NCBI GenBank assembly: GCA_024663395.1
Contig: JANFAH010000001.1
Coordinates: 1,240,001-1,304,000 of the forward strand
Source of the DNA: Pisolithus tinctorius
Taxonomy: Eukaryota > Basidiomycota > Agaricomycetes > Boletales > Pisolithaceae
Length of the DNA stretch: 64,000 nucleotides
Direction: 5' to 3'
Shown here: one piece after another, positions 24,910 through 37,149 of the stretch
Position numbering within the stretch: position 1 is the stretch's first letter
Layout of the letters: each line of letters begins with the position of its first letter
The notes under the pieces: generated by a model
Told to the model about the DNA's origin: nothing
Seen by the model: the letters and a program-made list of their open reading frames with translations, nothing else
The model's database searches: none
Program-made: the position numbers and the translations under genes

Positions 24910-25690
24910 GTTAGGAAAGCAGAGTATGCGATTTACCCGAATGGAATGAATGACGTACCTCTCGGGTTACATATCCCCCAGACTGCACCGCGAGGACTTA
25001 CAGCTCAACTATTGATGTCATCAGGATCTGATTACATGAGGTTTGTAGGTGTCATTAAACCATTCCAATTCGGGGGGCGCTCAGGCTGCACCGCAGAACG
25101 TGCCTTCGTTGAAGATCTCCTGAGCGCTTGAGAGGATGCGAATTCGGTCGAGAGCGCGAATGTCTGGAGAGAGTCCGTAGTGTACGCATAACGTTTCTCC
25201 ATCGATGATTTGAGAGATGGACGATAAGTTCCTGTATTGATGATGCGTAGTGGCATTCCGTAGCGAAATTCGGATAATCGAACACGCTTTCCAAACTGCG
25301 GCGCTTCCGTATTTTTGTTAGCATGCGTCTGGGAAGAGAATTTAGCATCGGAGTGAAGAGTGCCATAAAACCCGTAGACTTGGGTGATTTGTCTACTTTC
25401 GTGATTGCCCCGCAACAAAGTGACCTTGTCGGGATATGTGGATGACCATAACGATAGGGGACAGGTAACGCATTTCCTGGGTACATAGTTAGAGGAGGTC
25501 CCAGAATTGGCCGTCGATGTCGTCGCAGATGGTGACTGGTGTCGATACGGGCTCGATGCCGGATTCCTCGAGGAGGATGGCTCGGATAGTGTGGAAGAGG
25601 AATTTCATGTCTTGTTCAGGCAGACGTTGGCAGTCCATCAGCTGTGAAATCCATTTGTCGGGGCCGTAGGCCGTCGTTGTCGTCGTCGCT
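24910..25690 (-). pseudogene. PP2A-like phosphatase pseudogene upstream of EMC1
   Basis: Collinear with 22345-21370 of the intact gene, including the [17 protein letters not shown] segment and the following exons. The start codon is changed (GTAGGTCATCG to GTAGGCCGTCG), the GDFVDRG exon is deleted around 25470-25490, and the 3' exons after about 24910 are missing. It still stands head-to-head with the intact EMC1 gene about 90 bp away, which shows the ancestral arrangement of the pair. Confidence 0.8.
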
Positions 25691-25763
25691 GTTGTTTGAG
25701 TTCATGTGCCTAATTATATAGCGCGTCGCTAATCAGTTCCTAAATTCTCACTAGCACTTTCAA
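25673..25763. promoter_or_regulatory. Compact EMC1 (ancestrally bidirectional) promoter
   Basis: About 90 bp between the lost phosphatase start and the EMC1 ATG. It includes TAATTATATAGCGCG and an A/T-rich stretch up to CACTAGCACTTTCAAATG. The same block lies upstream of the intact phosphatase. No other promoter space exists between the two genes. Confidence 0.5.
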
Positions 25764-28700
25764 ATGCTACACTTGAGGCTGCTCGTCGCGTCGCTGTCGT
25801 TGGCAGCGGCGAGCTGGGCACTGCACGAATCCGACGTCGGCGTGGTCGACTGGCACTCCAGACTCGTCGGCGTTCCACTCAAAACCAACTTTCATGGCGA
25901 CCTCATTCTCGCAACGACAGCCAGCAACGTCTTCGCTGCAATCAATGCTACAGACGGTTCATTAGGTGGGCACTGGACAGTCTAACGTTCGGTGTAGAGG
26001 TTCTAACTCGTTGAAAGCATGGAGGAGCATCCACGACGACGACGACCCCATCATGGCATTTGAGGTGTACGACGACTCAAGTACGTGTCTTTGTCGTCTA
26101 GCGTTTTACCGTGTACTAAACACCCGTTGCAGACATTGCATTACTCTCTGGGCCTGGTGGATCCACTTTACGCACGTATAACACATCCACAGGCTACCTT
26201 CTCCTCGAACGTCGTCTCCACAGCCCTGCTCGCGCTGAAACACACGAAGTACAACACACAGCGATTACAACAAGGCGGGTTTTGGTTGAAGAGAGCACCG
26301 CGATCTTTGCGCTCACCAATGGCCACACGGTCAGTCGCATAGACGGCCAGTCTGGCAATGTTGCATGGACATGGAATTCTCCAGACAATGGGTTTGTCCA
26401 ATTTTCCTCTTTACGGTGACGCGCTGATACCCGGATAGGACGCTCGTGGTGTACTCCCACATTCGTACTATGCCAGACACTGTCTATGCGATCGGCCTCG
26501 CCAGGTCCGAGGCAGCATACACTCTCCACGTCACCACTCTATCCATGGACAACGGGTCCACCATTGCATCTGTCAACATCCCTGCAAACCTTCCAAAGGA
26601 CACGCCCGGTTTTGTCCTCCTTGACACGCCTATGACGGCAGAAATCGCACCAGGACCTTGTCTGACGTGGCTAGAGTCGTCCTCAATCAGAGCAGCGGTG
26701 CTCACCCCAGGGCTAAAAGGCCAGGTCCAGATTCTACCCGGTGTTAACTACACACATATCCGAGATATCGGACTCACTGGGGCGGGCCATTTTATCGCAT
26801 TCACACAGGACGGGTCTGCCCATGTCATGAGATACAACGGAGAGTCTTTACGACCGATGTGGGAATTCACCGACGTGGTACGTGTCCACTTGGTACGACT
26901 GTCTCTCCACCCCGCAACCTGACAGGAATGAGCAGGCACCGTCCCAGACGCACAGCGAGTCGCATTTTGCGGGGAGCTTTGGTGAGAACGGCGAACCTCG
27001 CATTGTGAGAGTGTATTGGTCGCACGCGAATGGTGTATGTATCCCCGCTTGTCTTTGTGCTTGTGCCAGTATTGAAAACTATGATGGTATAGCAAGCAAT
27101 CCATCAGACGTTCACCCCGCGTCTTTCTGAGGGTACAGGGCAAGTAACGGGATACGCATTTCCATTCCCAACTCACGGACACGGTGTAATTCGACACGTA
27201 AGTGATCTTCTCTCTTTACCCTTTTTTGCCACTCACTCCCTACCCACCCAAAGGTCACCTTCAACGGACGATCTAGTGACACTCACGAGACCACGCGATT
27301 TCTACTGACGACGTCAACAGGTACCCTTCAGTTATGGAAACACAATGTTCTGCAGTGGTCCCGCGAGGAAGCGCTCTCGACCATCCGCGTTGCTGCTTTC
27401 GTACCTTTACCTCAACCAAGTGCATCTAACAGCCCGTCCACCGGATCGACCAGCATATCCAGTACTCTCCTAACTTGCATTCAACGATTCTCGGAGAGTA
27501 TCCTACAGCACTTGTACACGTACACCTTGGGCCCAATCACACGTGAAGACGGACCAATGCATAGTTCTGACGCACCTTCCACTCTCCACAGCGACCGATT
27601 CGGATTCCGCCAAGTGATTGTTGCGGCGACAACGGAAGGCGTTTTGTACGGCCTCGACTCGAGCAATGGACGAGTAATCTGGAGGCGCTTGTTTGGGTTG
27701 GGTTGGGCTTCTGGCAGTGTGGGAGGGAGAGTTTTACCCGTGAAGATGTATGTGGTACCTGCGAAATCGGGACCTCTGGGCGATTCCAGCGGTCAGGAGG
27801 AGACGATGAAGCAGACTGTTGTACTGGTGACGCAGAGACGGGCGCATAATGTATGTGGTTCCTATCACCCTAGTGGGCAAGTTTTACTGACTTCTTTCCT
27901 TTTTCTTAAACTCGACATGAAGAGCCTTGTGGATACGGTCGTATTTGAAGTAGACCCATTAACCGGCGATGATGTACGCGCTGTCGAAGATGGTGAGGGC
28001 GACTCCCCTCGCTCAAGGTATGGTCCGTTGGAGGGGACGGATGTGATACAGGGTCCGATGATCGAATCATTTGTTGTTCCTGATAGGCAGGGGACTGTTG
28101 CAATGTTGGATGAGTTTTTGCAGGTAGGTTTGCATTTTTTCGTTCTTGAAGTCGCGTTGGCTATTTTGTGTATGGCTAGTGTTGATCGAATGCGCGATAT
28201 ATAGGTCCAGCTATACCCAGATACTCCAGCCACCCGCGAGTCCTTGGCACGTCTCGCGCCTTCCCTACACCTCGTCCTCTCTGCACGCACGTCTCCTACC
28301 TCGAGTCCCGATGTGAACAGCAACAACGACGAACTATCGACACGCACACAGCTCGTCGGACATCGTCTCGGCTTCAACGACGACGTTTCCACCGTACACG
28401 TCGCATATCCCACGTGGCGGATCACGCTTGCCCCTGGCGAAACGATCCGGGAAACAATTCTGAACGGGAACGCGGGTCGAGAGGCACCGGTTGTTGGAAA
28501 GGTCCTGGGAGACCGGAAGACGCTGTATAAGTACTTGAATAGGCATCTGAGGGTCGTGTTGACCGAAGCGAAGGGAACGTGCGGGTTATATGTCCTGGAT
28601 AGCGTCAAAGGGACGATTTTGTACCAGGTGGGTTTACCCGCCCCCGAGGGAAGATGCGACGACATCCACGCTGTGCTCGTTGATCATTGGTTGGCGTACT

Positions 28701-29601
28701 CGTATTACGAGGATAGAACTGATGTAGACCAAGGACATGGGCATGGGATAGAAGGCGATGGTACGAAGGGCTGGAGGATCGTTTCGGTGGAGATGTATGA
28801 GGGGAAGAAGCCAGATGATGTGACGCGCAGGTATGGAATTTTTTTCTATCTTCTGAGTCTGTTTTGTCTGTCGTGGAGATTGGAAGAGAACTGATTTCAA
28901 TTCTCTGCGTAGCTCGGAGTTATCGTCTTACTCGAACGCTACGACGGATATAACGACGTACGAGCAGGCGCATCTTATACCGTACGGGGTCACCGCACTT
29001 TCGACGACATCGACCCGCCTCGGCGTTACTCTCGAGAATCTGATAAGTGCGTATCACTCTGGTCATCAATATTCGCGTTCTACTGTCATTGGATGATTGA
29101 CAATGATTTTGTTGCTGCATTACAGTGGCAAGCCGCAGACACGCCGTATATTCCGTCCACCGGAGACTTCTGAACGCACGAAGACCCCTTGGCAAGGCAT
29201 CGCCGTCTGAGGCCGAAGAAGGACTCATCGCGTATGATGCTGTACTTCCGGATGATGCTCGGTTTGCGCTGTCGCATAATTACGAGGTACGATCGACTTC
29301 ATACTCCCTCATATTCATTCTTCTCACTCAACTACGTTACTTCTCATTGTTATAACAGGTTGCCAACGTCCGCCAAATCATTAGCGCACCTTCCCGTCTC
29401 GAATCTACGTCTCTCGTTCTCGCGATAGGCCTTGACCTCTTCCTAACGCGCGTCTCTCCGTCGGGGACGTTCGATGTTCTTTCGGAGAGTTTCAACAAGG
29501 CACAGTTGGTGCTGACAATCGGGGGTCTTGCGCTTGCGATTGGGCTCGTGAGACCTGTGGTGAGGAGAAGACAGTTGAAGGCAAGATGGTATTCGGGGTA
29601 G
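25764..29601 (+). CDS. EMC1: ER membrane protein complex subunit 1
   Basis: A multi-exon gene coding a type I membrane protein. It has a signal peptide (LLVASLSLAAASWA), then an N-terminal PQQ/beta-propeller-like lumenal domain starting HESDVGVVDWHSRLVGVPL, and a conserved EMC1 C-terminal domain ending SESFNKAQLVLTIGGLALAI as the transmembrane segment and a basic tail (RRRQLKARWYSG, TAG 29599-29601). Introns of 45-60 nt with GT-AG ends give one continuous frame, for example GTGGGC...TGAAAG after 25965, GTACGT...TTGCAG after 26079 and GTAAGT...CCAAAG near 27200. EMC1 is the large lumenal and scaffold subunit of the EMC insertase, which inserts tail-anchored and polytopic membrane proteins into the ER. 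No break was found. Two 5' pseudogene copies lie in the window. Confidence 0.9.
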
Positions 29602-30360
29602 GATAGATGAATACCTGGATAGGCCGTAGGCGTTTGTTTGTAGAGGCACTAAATTATGTACCGTACAGGTGACTTCGGGTTACCGTGATGCTGATGGCTG
29701 TCCACGCTGGATTGAACCACTTGGAAGCCCTTGCAGTGTAAAATGTATAGGTCCTCGAGCACGGGCTTAGATTCGAGGGCCGAGTGCTGTGTCATGGTAT
29801 GAATATACGCCGTTCACAACAGAACGATAGATTCCGTCTAGATATAGGAACGGACACGGGTAGGTATGTTTCATTGAAGCAAGCTAACTTTGACGCCGTC
29901 ACGGTCAACGTCTCTACGATGAATAAGACGGGAAGGACAGCGACGCCGGGCGTCCCTAGGGTTAACTTTCAGATACTCAGAAGATTTCCGGTTGTCCAGC
30001 CACTCGCGAAAGCCATTATCGCACCCAAACCTACGTGCTTTGATTGTTATGCATTGAAGCGTGTCAGCTTCGGCACTGGGTCAAAGTTCAGCCACGTTCG
30101 AAAGGTTACTCCCGATATCTCTCATGCTAATAGCGAAGGTGCCACGGATCGAGAAAGTGGCAGATGAGTTTCTCATGCCAGCTACCCTCGGACCAAGATC
30201 GTAAATGCAGAATCGAATCGCGGACTCCCTGAACGGAATCTACATACCGCTTCGGCTTCGGAAAGTACTATAGCTAGAGTGGTCGGATTGTCTAATCCAT
30301 CTACCTCGGGTTTCGGCATCCACGGAAGCCGGTACTAACCCGCAGAAGTCGAAATATCCT
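29602..30360. other. Intergenic between EMC1 and HET copy C
   Basis: A convergent 3'-3' interval. A 127-codon ORF (29784-30167, +) has no recognisable features and no copy elsewhere in the window, so I do not call it a gene. The HET-type 3' flank begins near 30360 on the minus strand. Confidence 0.45.
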
Positions 30361-30629
30361 GATCGGGGCTGGAGAGCGAATTGTTGGAATCGTTGTGGAA
30401 CAAGTATCGGGAGAATACATCGAGTAGTATATTGGCTGACGGGTAGCATTGGTTGGCCTAGATGGGGCCGCGCGTAGTATATATGAACAGCAGATGTGAC
30501 GACGTAAGAAGGAGCACGATGAGGACGATGGACAAAGGCAACGAAACAGCACGAAAGTACACCATAAATGACCGCTAAAGGAAGAAAGACGGACCAGCTT
30601 TGACGACCAGCAAATCCCCCATACACACG

Positions 30630-33600
30630 TCAAAGGATTTCTAACACCCCCACCCGAATGCTCAAGGTGATGTTAGTTCCAAGTCCCGAAACGACAATCT
30701 CTTTCTCTGTGGCGACCCTCCTGTAACCTCCTTTCGGCTGTTGTGCAAGAAGCAACGCGTTGAACGGCTGTCCGAGGCGAGCAATCACTTGCAGTGCTCG
30801 GGTATAGCCATCAACTTGAGGGGGGACAGCGTGTAACGGTGAAGGCGGCGCATCTCCATCCGATTCAGCGTCGTGATCCGAATCGCCGTCAGAGTTAGTA
30901 TCAGACTCCGGGTCATCTCCCCAGGAAACCACACTATTAGGACCTCGGATATGATCAATCCACGGATGTACGAAGATAAATTTCTGTGCCTCGTGCAGCG
31001 GGAGATCGTCGGCAGTCGAGAACTCCACTTTTCCAAGCCCTGATACCTTGGCACGATACAGCTTCTCAGTGCCTCTGCGTAGCTCCAGTTTTCTGACGGG
31101 GAAGATGATGCATGGAAGATGTAGGCGTCGGGCACCAAAACGCGCGGGTGGAAGAAGGTTGACCTGATTGTAGATGCTTAGGACAACTTCCTTGGGCAAC
31201 TTGTCACGTAATTTTGTGATGCGATCTTCCATTTCTTCCCCTTCGAGTGACGGAGGGATGTAAGGAATTTGGCTGTAGACGGAAACGGAAGCCGGGAAAC
31301 AGCTGTTGTACGAGGACGATGTCCCTGACCACGCAAGTACGGTGACCTCGCCGGTGTGAGCCACGATCTCCTCCAGGAGATGTCCGAGAGCGTCGGCTCC
31401 TTCACCGTAGTGAGGCCTGATATCGGACTTGAATATGCCGATCAGAGAGTATGCGACGTCTTCATCGAACTTCGCATTGCGCGTCGAAGCGAGACGAAGC
31501 TTCTCGCGTACCCCGAGATTGTCTGGAGAGAACTTGATAATGGATCCGGGGGGAATCTTGATAGCGTCTGCTAGCTCTTGCACTATCTCCGGGGATTTCT
31601 TGTGGTTCATGCCAGTATTGCCAATGTATGGTTTCCACTCAGAGTCAAAGAAAAAGATGACTTCCGGCGAGAGAAGTTCTTGCAACGTCCAAGCTCGCGT
31701 CATCCATAAACTACGTGCAAGGTCCCCGGACTTGGATGGATGCGTGACACCGGCAAGGAATACAAGTGTGGCCGCAGAATTCGCATACCATTGGTACATG
31801 GACGTAAGGGATTGGTTAAGGATGGGGCTCGTGGACTTGTCGATACAACACGTATCGGACCATGCCCAGTTGTAACCAAGCCTGCGCGTTTCCTGGCAGA
31901 AAACACGCAACTTGTTATTCAGAAGCGTGTCGGGAAGGTCCCACACAGAGTTGACTAAGTTGACATCTTGGAACGACGGCTCCTTCCCCTACCATGTGTG
32001 AGAGAACATGACATATCCGAAAAACCTCTCAACCACAGGTCGGATCAGCGTCTTGTCCACTTTTTTCGTCATGGATGAAACAAGTTCTTTGAACCCCGGA
32101 TCAGCCTTGAAAATATGCATCCGCTCAGTCTCGTTGCAAAGGTGACCGGTAGTAACGTCAATGACGACAAGGGGACAACAGATCTCGCTGACGACGGAAC
32201 CGATTGCCGCAATCGTGTCGGATGGTGAAATGTAGGTCTTACGGAGTTCTGTGAAACGGTCATCTGTGGGTGTTACCTTCATATAGGAGGTACATACGGA
32301 TGATTGCGGGGTCATGGGACTGCTCCATTCTTTGTAGCATGGACTTGAAAGCTTCAATCGCCTCGTCGTACTGCTTCGCGCCATGAAGCGCCACGTGTCG
32401 GGCCTCGTAGCCCCACGGGCTGGAAGGGTCTTCTTTCACTGCCTATGCAGCAATTGTAGGGGAACCCACTCATACAAGGAAGATACCATGCATACCTCGT
32501 TCGCATCCTGTAATGCTTCCTCCCATAACTCATTCGCAGCTCGAGCCCTGCTCCGCTTGATGAGCAGATTTGCGGGACTTTGAGGACTGAGGGACAATGC
32601 AGCAGAGTACTGAGCTATTGCTTCGTCGTGTTTTGAAGATCCGAAAGCATCGTCGCCAGCGTGCTCAAGTGTGACAGCACATTTTTGGGTGAAGTCTAAT
32701 GACAGACATGAATGTGCACGTCAACTAGAAGTTACACGACACACCTGAGATCCAACCCGCAATTGCATCTCTCTCCTTGTCTGAAGTCCGAATGATATTG
32801 AGGAGGATCTCCGTGGCTTCGGTTGTATGTTCTTCAGCATAGAGGGTCTCACATAGATGTTGCTGGGCAGTGATATCCAGTCCGTTGAAACTCCACCCAA
32901 ATATCTTCATGGAGGGTTGAATTAATAGGCAGTGCTCGTAACAGCAGGAGACATACGAGCGAGATCGTCGCTAGCGGAGGACATCGTTTGTTCTTTGGAG
33001 CCAGGCTCTTCGCGAGCTCCATCAATGATATCAAACGTCTGTAACTCCTTGTCTTCGTGTACATGACAGCAAGGACCTGCGAAATGTATCAGCGGTGATG
33101 CATATACGTCTGCATCACGTGAGGCACATGCCTGAGTATAAAGGTAGGTGCCGATGTCATCATTGTCCTCGCCCGCTATCGTAGCAAGGCGCTCCACACG
33201 CATTACCCCTTCTTCTTGATTTCCAGATTCAAACATAAGGATCGACTGAGCGGAACGTAGATTAATGGTGAAAAAAAATGACGCGGAGCGCCTCGCGTAC
33301 CTTCAGTAGTAAGATAATTCCGTGGTCGTGGAGCTCACAATCATGAAATGCGAAGTCGAATGTGCACAGTGCACCCTCCCGATCGCCCTGGGCAAGTAGA
33401 ACAACAGCCATCGCAATATGGCCGATAGGTGATCGCCGAATCCGGAGGGACTTGAGGTGCATGTGGGCGACCATACGTGTAGAGCGGTGAGGAAGCGGAC
33501 TCACCTCCTTGGCATCCTCTATCGCAGGTGCCAAATGTTTCAAACGCGTTCGTATAAGTGCACGGTTCGCCAGCATGTAGTGGCTAGGGCTAGAAGCACT

Positions 33601-34853
33601 CGCAATTTCCTCTGACAGTAGCGTTTCAGTTGGCGTCGGATCGTCCTGTGTCCACGACCCGATGGCCTCGTAACTCACACCTACGAGCGGAGGCAAAGAC
33701 TGAGACACGCGAAGTCGGCGACAGATTAAAGCGGACACAAGATTAGCATGATAATGATAAGCAAAGTGGGCTTCATGAGAGGATGTACACTTACACTATA
33801 GTCGAAATACCTAATGGGAAGGACATCTCTGAGATTGTGAACCGTGATATTCTTGCCATTTCCACATGCGAGATACTGTCCGCTCGCTGAGAGAGCGACG
33901 GATTTGACTTCCGCGGTGTGTGAGATAATACCACCGATCTGCTTGTGGGACATGCAATCCCATAGCGAAACCGATGAACCTGCGGCACACGCGACGAATC
34001 TGCCATTGGATGCTATCGACAGTTGGGATTGATTTTCATGGATCGACCATTCTGAAGACGAAGATTTAGAACGGTCAAAACAGATAATGTTGCCTTTCTT
34101 CGCGACGAACAGTTGTTGGCCATCAGGGGACAAGGCTAACGGAGTACAAGGCGAATGGCTGACGCAACTGCCTTGACCTGAATCGAACAAGATATTGCCA
34201 TTGTCGGTGCTGTAGACACGGCAACCATTTATCCACGAGGCGGTAGCAAAGCGAGTGCCGTCCAAAGAGAACTTGACATCAAGGACGCAATTGTACGGGA
34301 GGGGAGGGAGGAGTCGGTCACCGGAAGGGATGCTGAATATCTCGACGTTGTCCCAGTCCGCAGTGGCAAGTTTAGTACCGTCGCTCGAGATATCAGCCCC
34401 ACATACAGGCCAATGATGCTCCGTGAACTCGTGCACTTTTTCATGAGTAGCCGCATTCCAGAGGATCGCCTTCTTTCCTTTGTCTCCAGTCACGATCCAC
34501 TGGCCATCCTGGGAAACGACAACAGAACAGACACTGCCACCCGCTTCCATGGTTGGACCCTGTTGTTGTCCGTCTTCAATCTTCCATCGACGCAATTCGC
34601 CATTCTCATATCCTCCTACGACCCGAATTTCGCCCGCAAAGGCGACTGCATATACTGTACTCTGAGATCCGATTTCGATCCGTTTCACATCTTGACCGCA
34701 ACAGCGAACTGTTAGCGGGCCCGCTTCAGCCTGTCCGACTGCTGGTACGCACCCATCGTCATCGCTAACAAGCTCGCTAACACAGTTTGTCTTGGAGTTT
34801 AGAGGGGAGAACAACGATGCATCGTAAACTTGCTCACGACGCCCAATATATGG
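30630..34853 (-). pseudogene. WD40-TPR-HET gene, copy C (nonsense codon in HET domain)
   Basis: Inverted relative to A and B. The WD40 exon runs from 34853 to about 33796 and keeps the 5' frame that B has lost (EQVYDASLFSPLN, then VSELVSDDDGCVPA). The TPR exons follow (ATEILLNIIRTSDKERDA). The HET part runs to TGA at 30630-30632. The only clear lesion is TAG at 31989-31991, directly after FSHTW in HET motif 1, where A has CAG and B has GAG; a single G-to-T change explains it. It would truncate the HET domain at its first motif. An intron around the stop was tested and does not keep frame. One TPR intron has a GC donor (33131). Without the stop the gene would be complete, so it may be a recent loss or a polymorphic allele. 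Confidence 0.8.
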
Positions 34854-34854
34854 C

Positions 34855-35450
34855 CTACACGTCCCTCAAGCTATATCGATATCGATCAGTTCACGCGGCC
34901 ACAGCATCGTGTTCTTCAAGATCAGGATATCGATCAAGGTTTGACAGTGCAGGTCTCAGTAATGATCCCTGAGCTCCACTAGATCCGGTTTTCGTCTGCA
35001 CGAGGTCGCGCATAGGGCAAGGGTTGGCGGAAACGCGTCACAGGAAGACCTGGTAACGAATTAGCATATCTGCAACCATCCAATCCCAGAGAATTGTCCA
35101 CCGCATGCACCGAATGCCCTCTGGCCCACCATCGGTCCCACCAAATCTTTGGGCTCCACCATGTCCTCACGCTTGTCGATATCCTCAGCCCTTCTCTCGC
35201 CAGGGTCTGAATCCGATTCTGCCCACAAAACCAAGGCCTTGTGCGATCATAAAGCAAATTTGGGTCGCACCCTTGTCTCACGTCTATCAGTAGGCTGGTC
35301 AACACGTGCCCACCCCAACGAGATAGGGAAGGTAGGATGCAATAGGACAGCGATTTCGTCACCGGCAAGTATCTCATCCATCGAATCGTGCGGCGCCTAA
35401 CTTGTCGATACGTAGCCTCGTAGGAATGCATAGGAATGCATAACAAGCCC
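34855..35450. other. Duplicated intergenic block (inverse of 13.9-14.5 kb)
   Basis: Connects HET copy C head-to-head to an EMC1 pseudogene as at 13890-14490. A 155-codon minus-strand ORF (35446-34979) is similar to its counterpart there by DNA descent. No function is assigned. Confidence 0.45.
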
Positions 35451-35489
35451 TCGAAGCTGGAGCACTGAAGAAATCCTCACTTTGAGTCA

Positions 35490-36350
35490 ATGCTGCACTT
35501 GAGGCTGCCCATCGGCGGCAGCGAGCCGGGCACTGCACGAATCCCGATGTCGGCGTGGTCGATTGTCATTACAGACTAGTCGGCGTTCCACTCACAACCA
35601 ACTTTCATGACGATCCCATCTTCACAGCGACACCCAGCAACGTCTTCGCTGCGCTCAATGTTACAGAGGATCATTAGGTAGGCACTGGGCGATCTAATAT
35701 TCAGTGGAAGTTCTAACTCGTAGTGAGCGTGGAGCATCCACGACGATGACGACGCCATCATGACATTCGACATGTACGGCGACTCGACTACGTGTCTTGG
35801 TCTGGTGTTTCGTTGTCTAATAAATATCCATTGGAGATGTCGCACTGCTTTCTGTACCTGGTGGGTCCATTTTGCGCACGTACGGCACCTCCACAGGCCA
35901 CCTTCTCCTCGAGCGTCGCCTCTACAAACCTGCTGATGTTCAAACGCACGAAGTACAACACACGGTGATCACAACGGGGTGGGTTTCTGTCGCGGGGGGC
36001 ACGGGACTCCTTGCGCTCACCAATGGCAACACGGTCAGTTGCATAGACCGCCCGTCCAACGGCGTCGCGCGTACATGGACCTCTCTAGACAATGGGTTTG
36101 CCCAGTATCCTCCTTTACAGCAACACGTTGACACCATGATAGGTCTCTTGTGATGCACTCTTAGATTCGTAAGACACCGGACCCCATCTACGCAATTGGT
36201 CTCGCCAAGTCCAAGGCAGCGTACACTCTCCACCAGTCTATTCATAGATAACGGATTCACCATTGCATCTGTCAACATCTCTGCAAACCTCGCAAAGCAC
36301 ATGCTCGGTTTTATCCTCACCCCATGGGATATCCTAGAGCGATGTCAATG
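35490..36350 (+). pseudogene. EMC1 pseudogene, copy 2
   Basis: Begins with ATGCTGCACTTGAGGCTGCC, equivalent to the EMC1 start, and follows it through RTYGTSTGHLLLERRLYKP and LLALTNGNTVSCIDRPSN to a point equivalent to EMC1 26600. It carries a start-proximal deletion like copy 1, plus frameshifts. The similarity stops at about 36350, where the F-box-like remnant begins. Confidence 0.8.
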
Positions 36351-36369
36351 TCGGACTTGTTAATTAGAA

Positions 36370-36930
36370 ACTGCGGTTGTGGACAGTAAGATCCATTGGC
36401 TCCAGTCATCCCTCGACTGTCAGTTGGCCGAATTGCAACTTACTTCTCTTATAGCTGTTTCCACGTCCAAGGTAATGTATCCTTCGGAATCCCAGGTAAA
36501 TATGGTCGTCGTCCTAGAGCACGCTGTGCAAGCGAAGGTCATACCGAAATACCGATGCCAGTGGCTAGCGCCTGTAAGCAAATCCAAATCTTCCGTATGC
36601 AACCCCGGTATCGCTGTGGTGAGAAAGGAGGTACTTGATGGCGTACTAGGTGTGTGGGTGGTTGCCAAATCGTGTGCGTGGTACACGACCTGAGCAGCAG
36701 TATTGATGTGATTAGCACGTGGTCAGATACGCAAGGCTGTCGTATACATATGTGTGTGGTGTATGCGTGCAGCTGGAGGAGGACGTACTTGTTGCAGATG
36801 CAGGGAGTACCCCAACACAACACTGGGCTAGGATGATGACGGTAGTCCAAATGCTGGAGTGTCGAGAATTGCGTCTCTCCACCTGCGAGACAGGTTAACT
36901 CATCCCCTCTTCCACTTACGAATAGCTACG
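36370..36930 (-). pseudogene. F-box-like gene remnant, inverted copy
   Basis: Minus-strand counterpart of 10756-11290. It reads NLSRRWRDAILDTPAF, then a frame change, then HWHRYFGMTFACTACSR. An open minus-strand stretch upstream (to about 37189, FVEPQPSRVSRKLDSFLDAL) may be more of the same gene. It is a pseudogene by its frame breaks. Confidence 0.4.
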
Positions 36931-37149
36931 CCCGAGTCTTGTAAGGAAAGACACACAACCACGGCCAGGTCGCATTCGGTGGTGCCAATGCATCCAGGAA
37001 GCTATCAAGTTTTCGCGAGACGCGCGACGGCTGAGGCTCAACAAAGACAAACATATCCGGAAGTACAAGCGCCATAGACCAACCACGTAACCGTTCCTTC
37101 TGACACATGCAAAAGAGAAAAGAAAATGAAGTGAAGGGAAGGGCGATCG

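Noticed and set aside
29784..30167. 127-codon ORF between EMC1 and HET C
   Set aside because: No family resemblance, no splice pattern and no second copy in the window to test conservation.
31950..31994. An intron removing the TAG in HET copy C (GTAGGG...CTTAG)
   Set aside because: It would be only 38 nt, not a multiple of three, and would shift the HET frame. Copies A and B are contiguous exon here.
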